A stretch of 64,000 nt of DNA from Polyangium sp. 15x6 (GCF_029960785.1 NZ_JASBQE010000006.1:62001-126000); one strand, 5' to 3'; shown: positions 1 to 11,700, numbered from the stretch's first letter. Program-made: numbers and translations. Notes: generated from the sequence alone by a model not told the origin.

Positions 1-709
1 CGTCGAGCTGCGGCGCCTGGAACGCCTTCTTCGGCTTGCCCACCGCCTGACGGACGCGCTCGATGAGGTCGATCACGGGCTGCGCCGTCTCGTGCGCGAA
101 CATGAGCGCGTCGATGATGTCGCTCTCGGTCGCCTCGGCGGCGCCACCCTCGACCATCACGATCGCGTCGCGCGAGCAGGCGACGACGAGGTCGATGTCG
201 CACTCCTCGATCTCGCTCGCCGTCGGGTACGCCACGAACTCGCCGGCCTTGCGGCCGACGCGCACGCCGACGACGGGCCCGTTCCACGGGATGTCCGAGA
301 TGTGCAGCGCCGCGCTCGCGCCCGTGAGCGCGAGGACGTCGGCCTTGTTCTGCTTGTCGCTCGAGAGGACGGTCGCGATGATCTGCGTGTCCTTCTTGAA
401 GCCCTCGGGGAAGAGCGGACGGAGCGGGCGATCCATGATGCGGCAGGCGAGGATCTCCTCGTCGCGCTGGCGCGCCTCGCGCTTGAAGAAGCCGCCGGGG
501 ATCTTGCCGGCGGCGTACGTCTTCTCGACGAACTCGCAGGTGAGGGGGAAGAAATCGAGCCCGGGCCGCTCGTCTTGCGACACAGCGGTCACGAGGACCA
601 TCGTCTCGCCGTACGTGACGAGGACGGATCCATGGGCTTGCTTGGCCAGACGGCCGGTCTCGAGCGTGAGGGCTCGACCGCCGACCATGACGGATTCACG
701 AACGTACAT
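1..709 (-). CDS. pnp: Polyribonucleotide nucleotidyltransferase, N-terminal 236 codons (partial at window edge)
   Basis: PNPase is the trimeric 3'-5' phosphorolytic exoribonuclease of the RNA degradosome. I translated the minus strand from ATG at 709-707. The protein begins [19 protein letters not shown] and continues with the first RNase PH-like domain, including [20 protein letters not shown] and [15 protein letters not shown], all hallmarks of PNPase. The gene runs off the left edge, so the second RNase PH domain and the KH and S1 domains are not seen. It lies 370 nt downstream of rpsO on the same strand, the classic rpsO-pnp order. A strong hairpin between the two genes (1025-1058) could terminate part of the transcription. 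Family assignment is secure; only the left end is missing. Confidence 0.96.
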   Translation of the reverse strand, partial: MYVRESVMVGGRALTLETGRLAKQAHGSVLVTYGETMVLVTAVSQDERPGLDFFPLTCEFVEKTYAAGKIPGGFFKREARQRDEEILACRIMDRPLRPLFPEGFKKDTQIIATVLSSDKQNKADVLALTGASAALHISDIPWNGPVVGVRVGRKAGEFVAYPTASEIEECDIDLVVACSRDAIVMVEGGAAEATESDIIDALMFAHETAQPVIDLIERVRQAVGKPKKAFQAPQLD

Positions 710-1079
710 GTGTCTTGCGCTCTCTCTCACGGCGCGCGATCGCGCTCCCGAAGACCCTGACATCCGAGCGCAAGGCGGATCTTCTTCCTCGATTCCTGCC
801 CAGGAGCAGCAGCGCTGCTGGGCACGAAGCGAAGACGAAGACGCTCCGTAGCGCTCACGGCCTCGGGGAACGCCCCCGCGCCCCGTTCTATTGTCCAAAC
901 CGACGTATTTCGGCTCTCTGTGTAGAGCCTTCGGCGGAGCCCCGCCACTTTTTTCGGCGGACCAGCGACCCGTTCTTCCGGAAGCACTTCCATAAGTTAC
1001 ACAGACAAAACGCACAAAAGCGAAGAGGGCTCGCTCCCCGTCCGGGGAACGAACCCTCTCGTCGCGCTCGCCTGTGCGC
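710..1079. other. rpsO-pnp intergenic region (370 nt)
   Basis: No credible gene lies here. It holds the terminator-like hairpin listed separately, a GC-rich short hairpin near 927-955 followed by TTTTTT on the plus strand, and the pnp leader. In E. coli this region carries RNase III processing and PNPase autoregulation. I cannot show an equivalent structure here, and I see no convincing sigma70 promoter for pnp. Confidence 0.5.
1007..1058 (-). terminator. Terminator-like hairpin between rpsO and pnp
   Basis: On the minus strand, 20 nt after the rpsO stop, arms at 1058-1043 and 1040-1025 pair over about 15 bp, including two G-U wobbles, with a very short loop. They are followed by an interrupted T-rich stretch (TT, TTTT, TTTT) down to about 1007. 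It probably attenuates read-through from rpsO into pnp. The interrupted T tract makes complete termination uncertain. Confidence 0.6.
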
Positions 1080-1346
1080 TTACTTGCGGATGTTGAGGCG
1101 GCTGATGAGCGACCGGTAGCGCTCGATGTCGATCCGCTTCAGGTAGTCGAGCTGGCGGCGGCGCTGGCTGACGAGCTTGAGGAGACCACGGCGCGAGTGG
1201 TGGTCCTTCTTGTGCGTCTTGAAGTGCTCCGTGAGCTGCGTGATCCGCTCGCTGAGGAGCGCGATCTGCACCTCGGGCGAACCGGTGTCGCCCTCGTGCG
1301 TACGGAACTTGTCGATGATCGTCGTCTTGTGAATCGGATGAAGCAT
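1080..1346 (-). CDS. rpsO: 30S ribosomal protein S15
   Basis: S15 is a primary 16S rRNA-binding protein that organises the platform of the 30S subunit. The 88-residue product begins [14 protein letters not shown] and carries the signature [12 protein letters not shown], followed by [18 protein letters not shown] and a basic C-terminus. The ATG at 1346 gives the normal family length, and an AGGA lies just upstream. The longer in-frame extension to 1502 is arginine-rich non-coding sequence that overlaps the promoter, so I rejected it. The next gene on this strand is pnp. Confidence 0.97.
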   Translation of the reverse strand: MLHPIHKTTIIDKFRTHEGDTGSPEVQIALLSERITQLTEHFKTHKKDHHSRRGLLKLVSQRRRQLDYLKRIDIERYRSLISRLNIRK

Positions 1347-1450
1347 CTGTCCTGCACTCCTCGGCGTACCCTGGCGCTGCCGAGCGCGGGGTCGTCCAGG
1401 CGTCGCCCGACGGCGAGCGCGCGCCCGGAGCGGCGCGTGCCCACGTGATC

Positions 1451-1517
1451 GGGCCGAACGAAAAACGGACGCGGAGTATACGCATCTCGTCCGTTCGGTC
1501 AACGGACGGTTCGGCCC
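1451..1517. promoter_or_regulatory. Nested inverted repeats over the rpsO promoter
   Basis: GGGCCGAAC (1451-1459) is matched by GTTCGGCCC (1509-1517). Inside these, AACGGACG (1464-1471) is matched by CGTCCGTT (1488-1495). The repeats bracket the -35 and -10 boxes of rpsO. They lie in the divergent region between rpsO and the kinase gene, and could be an operator or simply GC-rich symmetry. Confidence 0.35.
1475..1502 (-). promoter_or_regulatory. Sigma70-like promoter for rpsO
   Basis: Reading the minus strand, TTGACC (1502-1497) is followed after 16 nt by TATACT (1480-1475). Each hexamer matches the consensus at 5 of 6 positions. Transcription would start near 1468 and give a ~120-nt leader for rpsO. 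The promoter sits inside nested inverted repeats (1451-1517). Confidence 0.72.
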
Positions 1518-1589
1518 GGAAGTAGGCAGACGGGGTGGGCCGCGGGATTGTCACCCTCGGGAAGCCGACTTCCGCTAGTCTGCGTCGCG

Positions 1590-3251
<1,662 letters not shown>

Positions 3252-3275
3252 CGGCCTGTGGAATTATCGTCGCGA

Positions 3276-3350
3276 GCGCCCCGAAGCTAGGGCGACGGAG
3301 CGAGGAATCCTGAAGGATTTCGAGCGATGTCGACCGACGATTCGGGGCGC
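3276..3350. repeat. 75-nt imperfect inverted repeat between convergent genes
   Basis: GCGCCCCGAA (3276-3285) is exactly matched by TTCGGGGCGC (3341-3350). Further symmetry lies inside, with AATCC and GGATT around a 4-nt loop at the centre. It sits in the 122-nt gap between the kinase gene (+) and ruvX (-). It may act as a bidirectional terminator, although neither side has a T tract. Confidence 0.5.
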
Positions 3351-3373
3351 GCAGCAGATAAGTCCATAGGCTG

Positions 3374-3997
3374 CTAACGCCTGCCACCACGTCCGCGGGG
3401 CGGCGGGGGCGGCGGCATGACGAGCGCATCCACGCTGCCGAGGCCCTGAGCGCGATCGAGGTAAGCCTGGAGCATCACGGCGGCGGCCATCCCGTCGATG
3501 ACGCCTTTTTGCCGCTTGGCCGAGGTGCCGCCCTCCCGGAGCTTCCGGGCCGCCTCCACGGTCGTCCAGCGCTCGTCGAAGAACTCCACGGGCACGCCAG
3601 TGGCCTGGCTGATCTCCTGGGCCAGGTCCGCGGCGCGCGTGGCCATCGGGCCGTGCGCGCCGGACATGTCGAGCGGCAGGCCGACCAGGAAGAGCCCCAC
3701 CCCTTCCTCGCGGGCGAGCTCGCCAAGGGCGCGAATCAGCGCCTTTTTGTCGCGCCCGTCGAGCGGGGGCCGGGGGTGCGCGAGCAGGCCGAGCTCGTCG
3801 GCGATCGCCACGCCCACCCGGGCCTTGCCCAGGTCGAGCGCACATGTTCGCGGGGGGTTTTGGGGCACGGCTCCGCTTGCCGGAGCGGAGCCCCCATCGT
3901 TCGGGTTCGGGGGACGGCCAGGACGCTCTCCCATACCCGAGACAAGGGAGGACAGACCCCGTCGTACGTCAAGAGGTCGGCAGAGCTTGACCCTCAT
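3374..3997 (-). CDS. ruvX: Putative Holliday junction resolvase RuvX/YqgF
   Basis: The YqgF/RuvX family has an RNase H fold and is linked to pre-16S rRNA 5' maturation and Holliday junction resolution. The domain starts at ALDLGKARVGVAI, whose aspartate is the first metal ligand. It continues with LFLVGLPLDMSG, FFDERWTTVEA and the final aspartate in KGVIDGMAAAVMLQAYLD, so the full catalytic set is visible. The start is uncertain. The ATG at 3997 has GGAG 5 nt upstream; an ATG at 4012 and one at 3934 are alternatives, the last giving a family-typical length. The C-terminus is a proline/arginine-rich tail (MPPPPPPRGRGG). The gene is divergent from hisS. Confidence 0.88.
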   Translation of the reverse strand: MRVKLCRPLDVRRGLSSLVSGMGERPGRPPNPNDGGSAPASGAVPQNPPRTCALDLGKARVGVAIADELGLLAHPRPPLDGRDKKALIRALGELAREEGVGLFLVGLPLDMSGAHGPMATRAADLAQEISQATGVPVEFFDERWTTVEAARKLREGGTSAKRQKGVIDGMAAAVMLQAYLDRAQGLGSVDALVMPPPPPPRGRGGRR

Positions 3998-4026
3998 CGG
4001 CTCTCCGACCATAAGCCGCGGCGGAC

Positions 4027-5316
4027 ATGGAACTTCGCGCGGTCAAGGGGATGAACGACATCCTGCCGGACGAGGCGGCGCGCTGGCAGCGCCTCGAGCA
4101 GGCGTTCCGCGAGCACGTCGCTCGGTACGGCTACGACGAGGTGCGCACGCCGATCCTCGAGCACACCGCGCTCTTCTCGCGGCAGATCGGCGAGACGACC
4201 GACGTCGTGGAGAAGGAGATGTACTCGTTCGCGCGTCACGGCGACGAGCTCACCGTGCGCCCCGAAGGCACGGCCGGCGCGGCGCGCGCGTACGTCGAGC
4301 ACAAGACTCACACGAAAGAGCCCGTCTCGCGCTGGTACTACCTCGGCCCGATGTTCCGCGGCGAACGCCCCGCGAAGGGCCGCTACCGGCAGTTTTATCA
4401 GGCGGGCTGCGAGCTCTACGGCGACGCGGGTCCGCTCGCCGACGCCGAGATGATCGAGATGATCCTCTCGCTCCTGAGCACTGGGCTCGGCATCGGCAAC
4501 ATCGAGGTGCGGCTGAACTCGCTCGGCGCGTCGGGCACGCGTGCGCGGTATCGCGACGCGCTCGTCGCGTACTTCACGCCGATGAAGGACAAACTCTCCG
4601 AGGACTCGCAGCGCCGGCTGGAGAAGAACCCGCTGCGCATCCTCGACTCGAAGGATCCGCGTGATCGCGAAGCCTCGAAGGGCGCGCCCTCGATCCTCGA
4701 GCTGCTCGACGAGGCCGACGCCGCGCACTTCGCGGGCGTGCGCCGCCACCTCGACGCGCTCGACGTGCGGTACGTCGTCGACCCCACGCTCGTGCGCGGA
4801 CTCGACTATTACACGCGCACGCTCTTCGAGTTCGTCACGACCACCGGCGATCTCGGCGCGCAGAGCACGGTCGTCGGCGGAGGCCGCTACGACAACATGG
4901 TCGAGGGACTCGGCGGCCCGAGCGTGCCCGCGATCGGCTTCGCGATGGGCATCGAGCGGCTGCTCACGTTGATGCCCGGCGAGGCCTCGCGCGAGCGCCC
5001 TGCGATCTACGTCGCGCCGCTCTCGGATGCGTGCACGAGCCGCGCGCTCGTTCTCGGCCGCGACCTCCGCGCGCGCGGCGTGCGTGTCGAGGTCGACGGA
5101 CGCGGCGGACGCCTCAAGGCGATGCTCCGCCGCGCCGATTCGCTCGGCGCGAAGCTCTGTGTGATCCTCGGCGACGGCGAGCTCGAACGGGGCATCGTGT
5201 CGGTCAAGGAGCTCGCGGCTCACAAGCAGGACGAGGTACCGCTCGCGGATGCGGCGGACGTCCTCGCGGCGCGGGCGCGGGCCGAGGTTTCTCCTCCGCC
5301 GGGCGAGGCGCGGTGA
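4027..5316 (+). CDS. hisS: Histidyl-tRNA synthetase
   Basis: Class II synthetase charging tRNA-His. The product is 429 residues, normal for the family. It shows the N-terminal VKGMNDILPDE, the arginine-containing motif 2 region (WYYLGPMFRGERP), the histidine-binding motif RGLDYYTRTLFEF and motif 3 (GFAMGIERLL). An anticodon-binding domain covers the last ~95 residues. The 3' end overlaps the GTG start of the next gene by 3 nt (GTGA), so the two are probably translationally coupled. Confidence 0.97.
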   Translation: MELRAVKGMNDILPDEAARWQRLEQAFREHVARYGYDEVRTPILEHTALFSRQIGETTDVVEKEMYSFARHGDELTVRPEGTAGAARAYVEHKTHTKEPVSRWYYLGPMFRGERPAKGRYRQFYQAGCELYGDAGPLADAEMIEMILSLLSTGLGIGNIEVRLNSLGASGTRARYRDALVAYFTPMKDKLSEDSQRRLEKNPLRILDSKDPRDREASKGAPSILELLDEADAAHFAGVRRHLDALDVRYVVDPTLVRGLDYYTRTLFEFVTTTGDLGAQSTVVGGGRYDNMVEGLGGPSVPAIGFAMGIERLLTLMPGEASRERPAIYVAPLSDACTSRALVLGRDLRARGVRVEVDGRGGRLKAMLRRADSLGAKLCVILGDGELERGIVSVKELAAHKQDEVPLADAADVLAARARAEVSPPPGEAR

Positions 5317-7025
5317 GCGTCCTTCGAAGGCGTGGCGCCTCGCTGGCCTCTCTCTTGATCGCGGCGCTCGTCGCGGTCCCTGGGGTCGCGCTCGCGCAGG
5401 GCGGCATGGGCCCGGGTGGCCCTGGGGGCCCTGGGGGTCCACCTCCGTCGCAGGGCCGCCCCAAGCAGCCGCCGCCGGACCAGCCGCAGACGCACGCCGC
5501 CTCCGGCGCCGAGGACTCCCCGCAGATGCAGACGCAGGAGCCTTCGCTTCCGCAGGATCCGCTGGCGGTCCCGCCGGCCGTGGCGAAGCGCCTCGGCACG
5601 AGCACCGATCCGGAGGCGACGCCGCCGCTTTCGCCGTCCGAGCGCCGCTTTTATGGCCTGTGGTATTCGGAGAAGAGCCCGAAATACGAATTTCGCACGC
5701 TCTTCCCCCTGTGGGCCGAGTGGAAAAAGCCGCAAGAGAAGGACCGCGCCAGCCTCTTCGGCCTCTTTTATTACAACCGTCGCAGCCCCAAGGCCGACGC
5801 CGACGTCCTTTTCCCGCTGTTCTGGCGCCTCCGTGACGGCCAGACCCGCACGACGGTCGTCGGCCCGTACGTGCACCAGGAGCGCGAGGCCACGGCGAAG
5901 CAGCCGGCGAGCCACATGAACCTCCTGCCCCCGCTCTTCTTCGAGGGGAAGACGGGGACGAAGAGCTACCTGCACATCCCGCCGCTGCTCACGTTCACGC
6001 AGCACACGGATCACGACGGCCTCGACATCGTCGGCCCGATGTTCTGCAAATGGAAGGGCGGCCCCGCGTGCGACACGCGCACCGCCGACGACATCGACCT
6101 CGGCGTCGCGCCCCTTTATTTCTACGGCCGGAACGAGACGACCGAATACGAGGTCATCCCGCCGCTCCTCCATTACTATCGTTACAACGAGATCGGCGAG
6201 AGCTGGCTCAACGTCTGGGGCCCCTACATCCGCCGCCACGACAGCGAAGGCGACAGCCGCCACATCGTGCCGTTCTACTGGCATACGTGGGGCAAGAACA
6301 AGGAACACCTCACGGTCTTCCCGTTCTTTCATTATGGCTACGAGGGCAACGCCTCGCGCCTCGTGACGCCGCTCTTCTGGTGGGAGCGCGGCGAGAAGGG
6401 CGAGAAGACGTTCGCGACCTGGGGCTATGCTCATTACAAGGGCCGCACCGAGCTCGAGATGATCACGCCGCTCTACTGGCATTATCGTGATCCGGACATC
6501 GGGCTCGATCGGAAGCTCTTCTTGCCGTTCTTCTACAAGGGCGAATCGCCGCGCGGCAAGGAGCTCGCGATCTTCCCCTTCTATGGCCGGTTCCAGCGAT
6601 ACGGCCTCAGCGACGAGACCTGGGTCACGCCTCTCTTCCGCTATCGCACGGACACCACGGGCTGGGCGGCGAACTTCTTCCCCATCTTCCACATGGGGCG
6701 CACGAATCAATCGTCGCACCTCGTGCTCGCGCCGTTCGTGTGGGATTTCGCCTCGCCGACGTCGCGCGCGACCGTCGTGCTCCCGGGCTTCTTCCGCTTC
6801 GCCGACCAGGACGGCGTCTCGCAGCTCGCGCTGAACACGTTCTATCGCGAGAAGAAGGTCCCGGGCGGCTCCGAATGGGAATTCCACTTCTTCCCGTTCT
6901 TCTCGTACGGACAATCGCCCGTCGGCCACTGGTGGAACGTCCTCTACGGTTTGGCGGGGTATACGCGCGAGGGGACGATGTCCAAGATGCGGCTCGCCTA
7001 TATCCCGATCACGCTCAGCAAATAG
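5313..7025 (+). CDS. Exported protein with repeated aromatic beta-strand motifs, function unknown
   Basis: A 570-residue product from the GTG that overlaps the hisS stop. It has a signal peptide (hydrophobic LLIAALVAVPGVALA, likely cut after ALA), then a Gly/Pro-rich linker. The rest consists of more than ten recurring short motifs of the type P-L-F/Y-W/Y or F-P-F-F (FPLFWRL, PPLLHYYR, VPFYWHTW, FPFFHYG, TPLFWWER, TPLYWHYR, LPFFYKG, FPFYGRF), spaced about 25-40 residues apart. The regular aromatic strands suggest a beta-barrel or beta-propeller at the outer membrane or cell surface. I do not recognise a named family. The coupling to hisS looks positional rather than functional. Confidence 0.85.
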   Translation: MSVLRRRGASLASLLIAALVAVPGVALAQGGMGPGGPGGPGGPPPSQGRPKQPPPDQPQTHAASGAEDSPQMQTQEPSLPQDPLAVPPAVAKRLGTSTDPEATPPLSPSERRFYGLWYSEKSPKYEFRTLFPLWAEWKKPQEKDRASLFGLFYYNRRSPKADADVLFPLFWRLRDGQTRTTVVGPYVHQEREATAKQPASHMNLLPPLFFEGKTGTKSYLHIPPLLTFTQHTDHDGLDIVGPMFCKWKGGPACDTRTADDIDLGVAPLYFYGRNETTEYEVIPPLLHYYRYNEIGESWLNVWGPYIRRHDSEGDSRHIVPFYWHTWGKNKEHLTVFPFFHYGYEGNASRLVTPLFWWERGEKGEKTFATWGYAHYKGRTELEMITPLYWHYRDPDIGLDRKLFLPFFYKGESPRGKELAIFPFYGRFQRYGLSDETWVTPLFRYRTDTTGWAANFFPIFHMGRTNQSSHLVLAPFVWDFASPTSRATVVLPGFFRFADQDGVSQLALNTFYREKKVPGGSEWEFHFFPFFSYGQSPVGHWWNVLYGLAGYTREGTMSKMRLAYIPITLSK

Positions 7026-7077
7026 CTCGGCCACGCGAGGCCTTTCCGCGCTGCGAATGGCGTGGTAACGTAGGCGT

Positions 7078-7896
7078 GTGCTCGCTTTTCGTCGCGTGCT
7101 CACGCTGGGAATCGCGGTCGCCTCGCTCCTCGTGACCCGGGAGGAGGCGCAGGCGGCGCCGTGCGGGCGGGTCCGATTCGTCACGGTCTACGATTCGCAC
7201 GGCCTCACGGCGTTCGGCGACCGGCTCGACGGCTGGCTCCTCTCGCAAAAAGACGCCGAGCTCGAGAGCTACACGCTCGGCGGCGCGTCGACGGAGTGGC
7301 TCATCGCCGCGAAGGTGTCGCTGCGCGGCTACCATTACCATAGCTGTGACAAATCGCCGATCCTCGCGCGGGTCCGGCTGCCCGAGCGCAAACTGCGCGC
7401 GCCGACGCTCGACGAATTGCTCGCGCCGCCCGCCACGTACGAAAAGCAGGTCGTGCTCGTCGGGCTCGGCAGCAACATGCCCGGGGAGCCTTCGCTCCAG
7501 GTCGGAAGCGTCGAGCAGACGATCCGGCGAATCAAGTCGCACCCGAATACCGTCTGCATCTGGATCGGGCCGCCCTCGATGCGAAAATGGTCGCCGGGCT
7601 TCGGCGACAAGGTCTACGCGATGCTACGCGCCGGCATCAAGGCCGCCGAGGACGATCCGAAGGCCGCGCCCGCCTGTCACCTCATCGACAGCCGCAAGCT
7701 CTCGTCCTATCCCGACGGCGGCGACGGCTGGCATTACGGATTTTTCCCGGCCGGCATCGAGGCTGCCACGAAATGGGCGGACGGCGTCACCGGCGAGCTC
7801 GAAAAGATCCTCCGCGCAACGCGCAACGCGCCCGCTCCGGTGGCCAAAAACGAGGCAAGCACGCGGCGGTCGCCGTTGTCGACGCCCAGCCCCTGA
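7078..7896 (+). CDS. Exported SGNH/GDSL-hydrolase-like protein
   Basis: 272 residues starting at GTG 7078, 52 nt after the preceding gene, with an N-terminal signal peptide (to about EAQAAP). The layout resembles SGNH hydrolases: a block I-like YDSHG near residue 39, a glycine (GGASTEW) for block II, an asparagine in LGSNMPGE for block III, and a C-terminal DGWHYGFFPAG supplying Asp and His (block V). The serine context is not the textbook GDS, so activity is unproven. If active it would be a periplasmic or secreted esterase or lipase. It converges with the PAS-STAS gene, separated by only 6 nt. Confidence 0.65.
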   Translation: MLAFRRVLTLGIAVASLLVTREEAQAAPCGRVRFVTVYDSHGLTAFGDRLDGWLLSQKDAELESYTLGGASTEWLIAAKVSLRGYHYHSCDKSPILARVRLPERKLRAPTLDELLAPPATYEKQVVLVGLGSNMPGEPSLQVGSVEQTIRRIKSHPNTVCIWIGPPSMRKWSPGFGDKVYAMLRAGIKAAEDDPKAAPACHLIDSRKLSSYPDGGDGWHYGFFPAGIEAATKWADGVTGELEKILRATRNAPAPVAKNEASTRRSPLSTPSP

Positions 7897-7902
7897 CGCG
7901 AT

Positions 7903-8781
7903 TCAAGCGCGCCCGGTCGGCAGCCCCTTTCGCCGGACGCGTTGTTTCATCGCGAACGAGATCCCGTCCTCCAGGATGGACCGCGTCGTGATGCGCCCGA
8001 AATCCACCTGGAGCTCCACGAGCGTCCGCGCGACCTCCGGGCCGATGCCCACGAGCACGCACTGGCAGCCGAGCAGCTCCGCCGCTTGCACCGCGCGCGC
8101 GAGGTGCGCCGCGACCGACGTGTCGAACGTCGGGACACCCGTCACGTCGAGGATCACGATCTCGGCCCCCCGCTCGTGAATCGCGCCGAGCAACGTCTGC
8201 AGCGCGCGTTCGGCCCGTCGATCGCTGATCTCGCCGACCAGCGGCATGAGGAGCACGCCCCGCCCGACCTGGAGCACCGGCATGCTCATTCGGTCGAGCA
8301 TCGTGGTCTGCGCCTCGATGACCACGCGTTGCTCGCGGTTCTCCGCTTCGAGCCGCTCGGCCCGTTGCAGGCGCTCCTTCATCATCGTGATGTCGGTGAC
8401 GATGCCGCAGAGGCCCACCACCTCGCCGCCGACGTTCCGCAGCGGGAACTTGCGCGTCCAGATCGTGCGCGTCACGCCGTCCGAGCTCGTGGCGAGCTCC
8501 TCGTTCTCGTTCGGCTGACCGCTGTGGAACACGACATTGTCGAAGTGCCAGAAGACCTCGGCCTGTTCCCTCGGCATGAAGTCGGGATCACTCGCGCCGA
8601 TCAGCACCTCGTACGGCTGACCGACCAGGCGGCAAAACCCCTGGTTGCAGGCGATCAAGCGGTGATCGCGGTCCTTGACGAAGATGGGATCGGGGATCGT
8701 GTCGAGCACGAGCTGGAGGAGCAGGAACGTCTTCCAGTCGGTTCGCTCGATGCTCGGAAGGAGGAATGCCGCGCCGCTCAC
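7903..8781 (-). CDS. PAS-STAS regulator, RsbR/stressosome-like
   Basis: 292 residues. An N-terminal PAS domain (about 20-135, LDTIPDPIFVKDRDHRLIAC) is joined by a coiled-coil-like linker (ERLQRAERLEAENREQ) to a C-terminal STAS domain (about 165-280, with MPLVGEISDRRAERA and EIVILDVTGVPTFDTSVA). This is the arrangement of RsbR-type sensor scaffolds, whose STAS domain is phosphorylated by a partner kinase. The threonine/serine in the TFDTSVA loop is a plausible phosphosite. No RsbS or RsbT partner is adjacent. The gene lies 18 nt downstream of the giant kinase on the same strand, so co-expression with that kinase is likely. Confidence 0.85.
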   Translation of the reverse strand: MSGAAFLLPSIERTDWKTFLLLQLVLDTIPDPIFVKDRDHRLIACNQGFCRLVGQPYEVLIGASDPDFMPREQAEVFWHFDNVVFHSGQPNENEELATSSDGVTRTIWTRKFPLRNVGGEVVGLCGIVTDITMMKERLQRAERLEAENREQRVVIEAQTTMLDRMSMPVLQVGRGVLLMPLVGEISDRRAERALQTLLGAIHERGAEIVILDVTGVPTFDTSVAAHLARAVQAAELLGCQCVLVGIGPEVARTLVELQVDFGRITTRSILEDGISFAMKQRVRRKGLPTGRA

Positions 8782-8799
8782 GATGCCCCCCTCCCCCCT

Positions 8800-11700
8800 T
8801 CAGCCCGTGATCCCCCAGGCCTCGGCGAGCTCGCGCGTCTCTACGTGCTCGGGGATCGCGACGAACGTCCGCCGCGCGTCCGGATCCGTGATCGTCGCGG
8901 TGCGACGCTCGATCTCCTGCAGCGCCTCCACGATCACGGCGCGCGCCTCGTCCACCTGGCCAGCTGCCTGAAGCGCGCGCGCAAGGATCAGCCGCACGAG
9001 CCCCTCGCCCTCTTCGAGCGCGCCCACTTCCGCGAGCAGCTTGCGCGACGCGCGCGCGTTCGCGAGCGCCTCCTCCACGTTGCCCACGGCGAGCAGCACC
9101 CGCGCGAGCGTCGCGTGCCCGTGGCAGAGGTACGGCGGCGCGACCGCGAGCCGATCGACCGCGCGCCGCGCCTCGGCCTCTGCCTCCACGAGGTCGCCCA
9201 TCATCAGGTGGATCGTCGCGAGCTCGTCGCGGCCCACGCCTTCGAGCCGGCGATCGCCGTGCGCCGCGAACTCCGCGACGGCCTGCTCTTCGAGCGTTTT
9301 GGCCTCTTCGAGCCGGCCCATCCGCGCGAGCGCATACCCGAGGTCACGCTGCGCCGACGAGACGATGTGCTTCGCGCCCATGCGCTCGGCGTCCACGATC
9401 GCTGGAACGAGCGCCTTCTCCGCGCCGCTCCAGTCACCGACTTCGAGGCAGGAGGCGCCGTAGTTCGCGCGCTGCAGGCACGCGTTCCGCACGTCGCCGG
9501 CGCTCTCGAACCCCTCGGCCGAGAGCGCGAAGTACCGCGCGGACGCGCCCGTCTCGCCGACGAACGGCGCGCGGAACGCCCGCGCGCGCTCGCGCCAGCC
9601 CACCGCGAGCGGCTGCTGCGAGTCTCCCGCGAGCCTCTCGAGCTCCTTGAACAGCGACTCCGCGAGCTCGTTCTTGCCGAGCAAGAGCGCCGCCGTCGAG
9701 GTGCGCGAGAGCGCCGCGATGTGGCCGTCGCTCGCGGGCGCCTCCTGCACGCACGCGACCGTGAGCAGCGCGTCGCCGAGGACCTCGACGCGCTCCACGC
9801 TGCCGAGCTTGCCGAACACGCTCGCCATCTCGCCGACCGCGAAGAGCCACGGATCGCTGCCCGCGGGCAGGATGTGGATCGCCTCGAGGCCTCGCTCCTC
9901 GGCCTCGGCGAACTTGCCTTGCCAGCGATACGCCTCGGCCTGGCGCAGCCTGAGGCGTCCGAGCTCCTCGCCGTGCGCGCCGCAGGTGATCGCCCGCTCG
10001 CTCCGCGCGATCACGGCCTCGAAGTCGCTGCCTTCGAGCGCCGTCTCCGCCGCGCGCGCGTACCACGACGCCGCGCGGATCAGATCGCCGCCGCGCTCGT
10101 GGTGCTGCGCGAGCACCATCGCCTCGGTCTCGCCCACCGATTCGAGCCATGCGGCTGCGAGGCGATGGCCGAGCATGCGATCGGCGTCCGTGAGCGTCGC
10201 GTACGCCGCCTCGCGCACGAGCGCGTTGCGGAACGCGTGATCCTCCTGATCGAGGAACCTGCGCGAGGCTCGGCGCAGGACGAGCTCGCGCTCGACGAGC
10301 GTACCGAGCGCATCGCGCACCGACGCCTCTTTCTTCTCGCCGCCGACGAGCGCGGCCACGCCCGCGGGCCAGAAGACGTCGCCGAAGACGCTCGCGGCGC
10401 GGAGGGTGCGGCGCTCGACGGCTTCGAGCTCTTCGAGGCGCGCTTGCACCATCGCGAGCACCGTGCCGGGCAGCGCGTCGCCGCGGCCCGAGGCCACCGC
10501 GCGCACGATCTCTTCGAGGTAAAACGGATTGCCCGCTGCGCGCTCGACGATGCGCGCCGTGAGCTCCGGCGTGACGGTGTTGCCGAGCCAAACCTTGCAG
10601 AGCTGCTCGCTCGCGCGCCGCCCGAGGTCACCGAGGCGGACCTCCTGCATGCCGCGCTCCTCCCAGAGGCGCGGGAAGACACGCGAGATCTCCGGACGCG
10701 CGAGCGCGAGCACGCAGAGCGGCTTCTCCCGCGCGTGGCGCAGCGCCGCGTCGATGAGCCGCACCGTCGGCAGATCACCGAAATGCAGATCGTCGAGCAG
10801 GAGCAGCACGGGCTTGTTCGTGCACTCGGCGAAGAGCCAGTCCTCGAACGCGCGGCGCATCTGATCACCCATCAGCATCGCGTCGGCGCGCGCCGCGGCG
10901 AGCAGGTGGCTCCTCTCCGCGGGCAAACGCAGGCCGAGGATCTCGCCGAGGAAGACGGTCACGCGCACAACGTCGTCGGCCGGGACGCACGACGAGACAC
11001 GCGCAAAGAGTTTCTCCTCCTGCACGGCCGCAAGCGCGCCGACCTCGATGTTCGCGGCGGCGCGGACGAGCTGCGCGAGCATGCCGAACGTCGAGCCCGC
11101 GGCCATCGGATCGCCGCGCGCGACCCACACTTCGGGATCGTGCCCCGCCGCGTCGAGCCTGCGCAGCACCTCCGTCGCGACGCGCGACTTGCCGACGCCC
11201 GCGGGCCCCGTCACGAGCGACACGCGCGCGATCGGCTCCGCGATGCTCTCCTCCATGAGCGCGACGAGCGTGCCGATCTCGCGCTCGCGCCCCACGCACG
11301 GGCTCGGCTTCCCGAGCAGCGTGCGCGCGGCATCCGCCCGCTCCCTCACAGCTTCGAGCACGCGCGTGACGCCCTCTTCCTGCACGTCGAAGCGCGCGTC
11401 GAGCAGGCCCGCCGTCACCTCGTCGACGAACACCCGCCCCTCCATACGCACGCCGTCCCGACGCGCCGCCGAGAGCGTACGCGCGGCCGACTCCGCGGCG
11501 TCGCCGACCGGGAGCTGCTGCGCCACGAGGCCACGCCCCGTCGCCACCGCGATCGGCACGCCTGGCAAGAGCTCGCGCATCGCCATCGCCGCTCGCGCGG
11601 CCCGCGCCGCGAGATCGATCGCGGCCGCGGCGCCCGTGAACACCGCGAGCAAGGAGCCGTCGACGAGCCGCTCGAGCTTGCCGCCGTACGCGGCCGCGAC

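Noticed and set aside
927-955. GGCGG/CCGCC hairpin followed by TTTTTT on the plus strand
   Set aside because: No plus-strand gene lies upstream that it could terminate; both flanking genes are on the minus strand.
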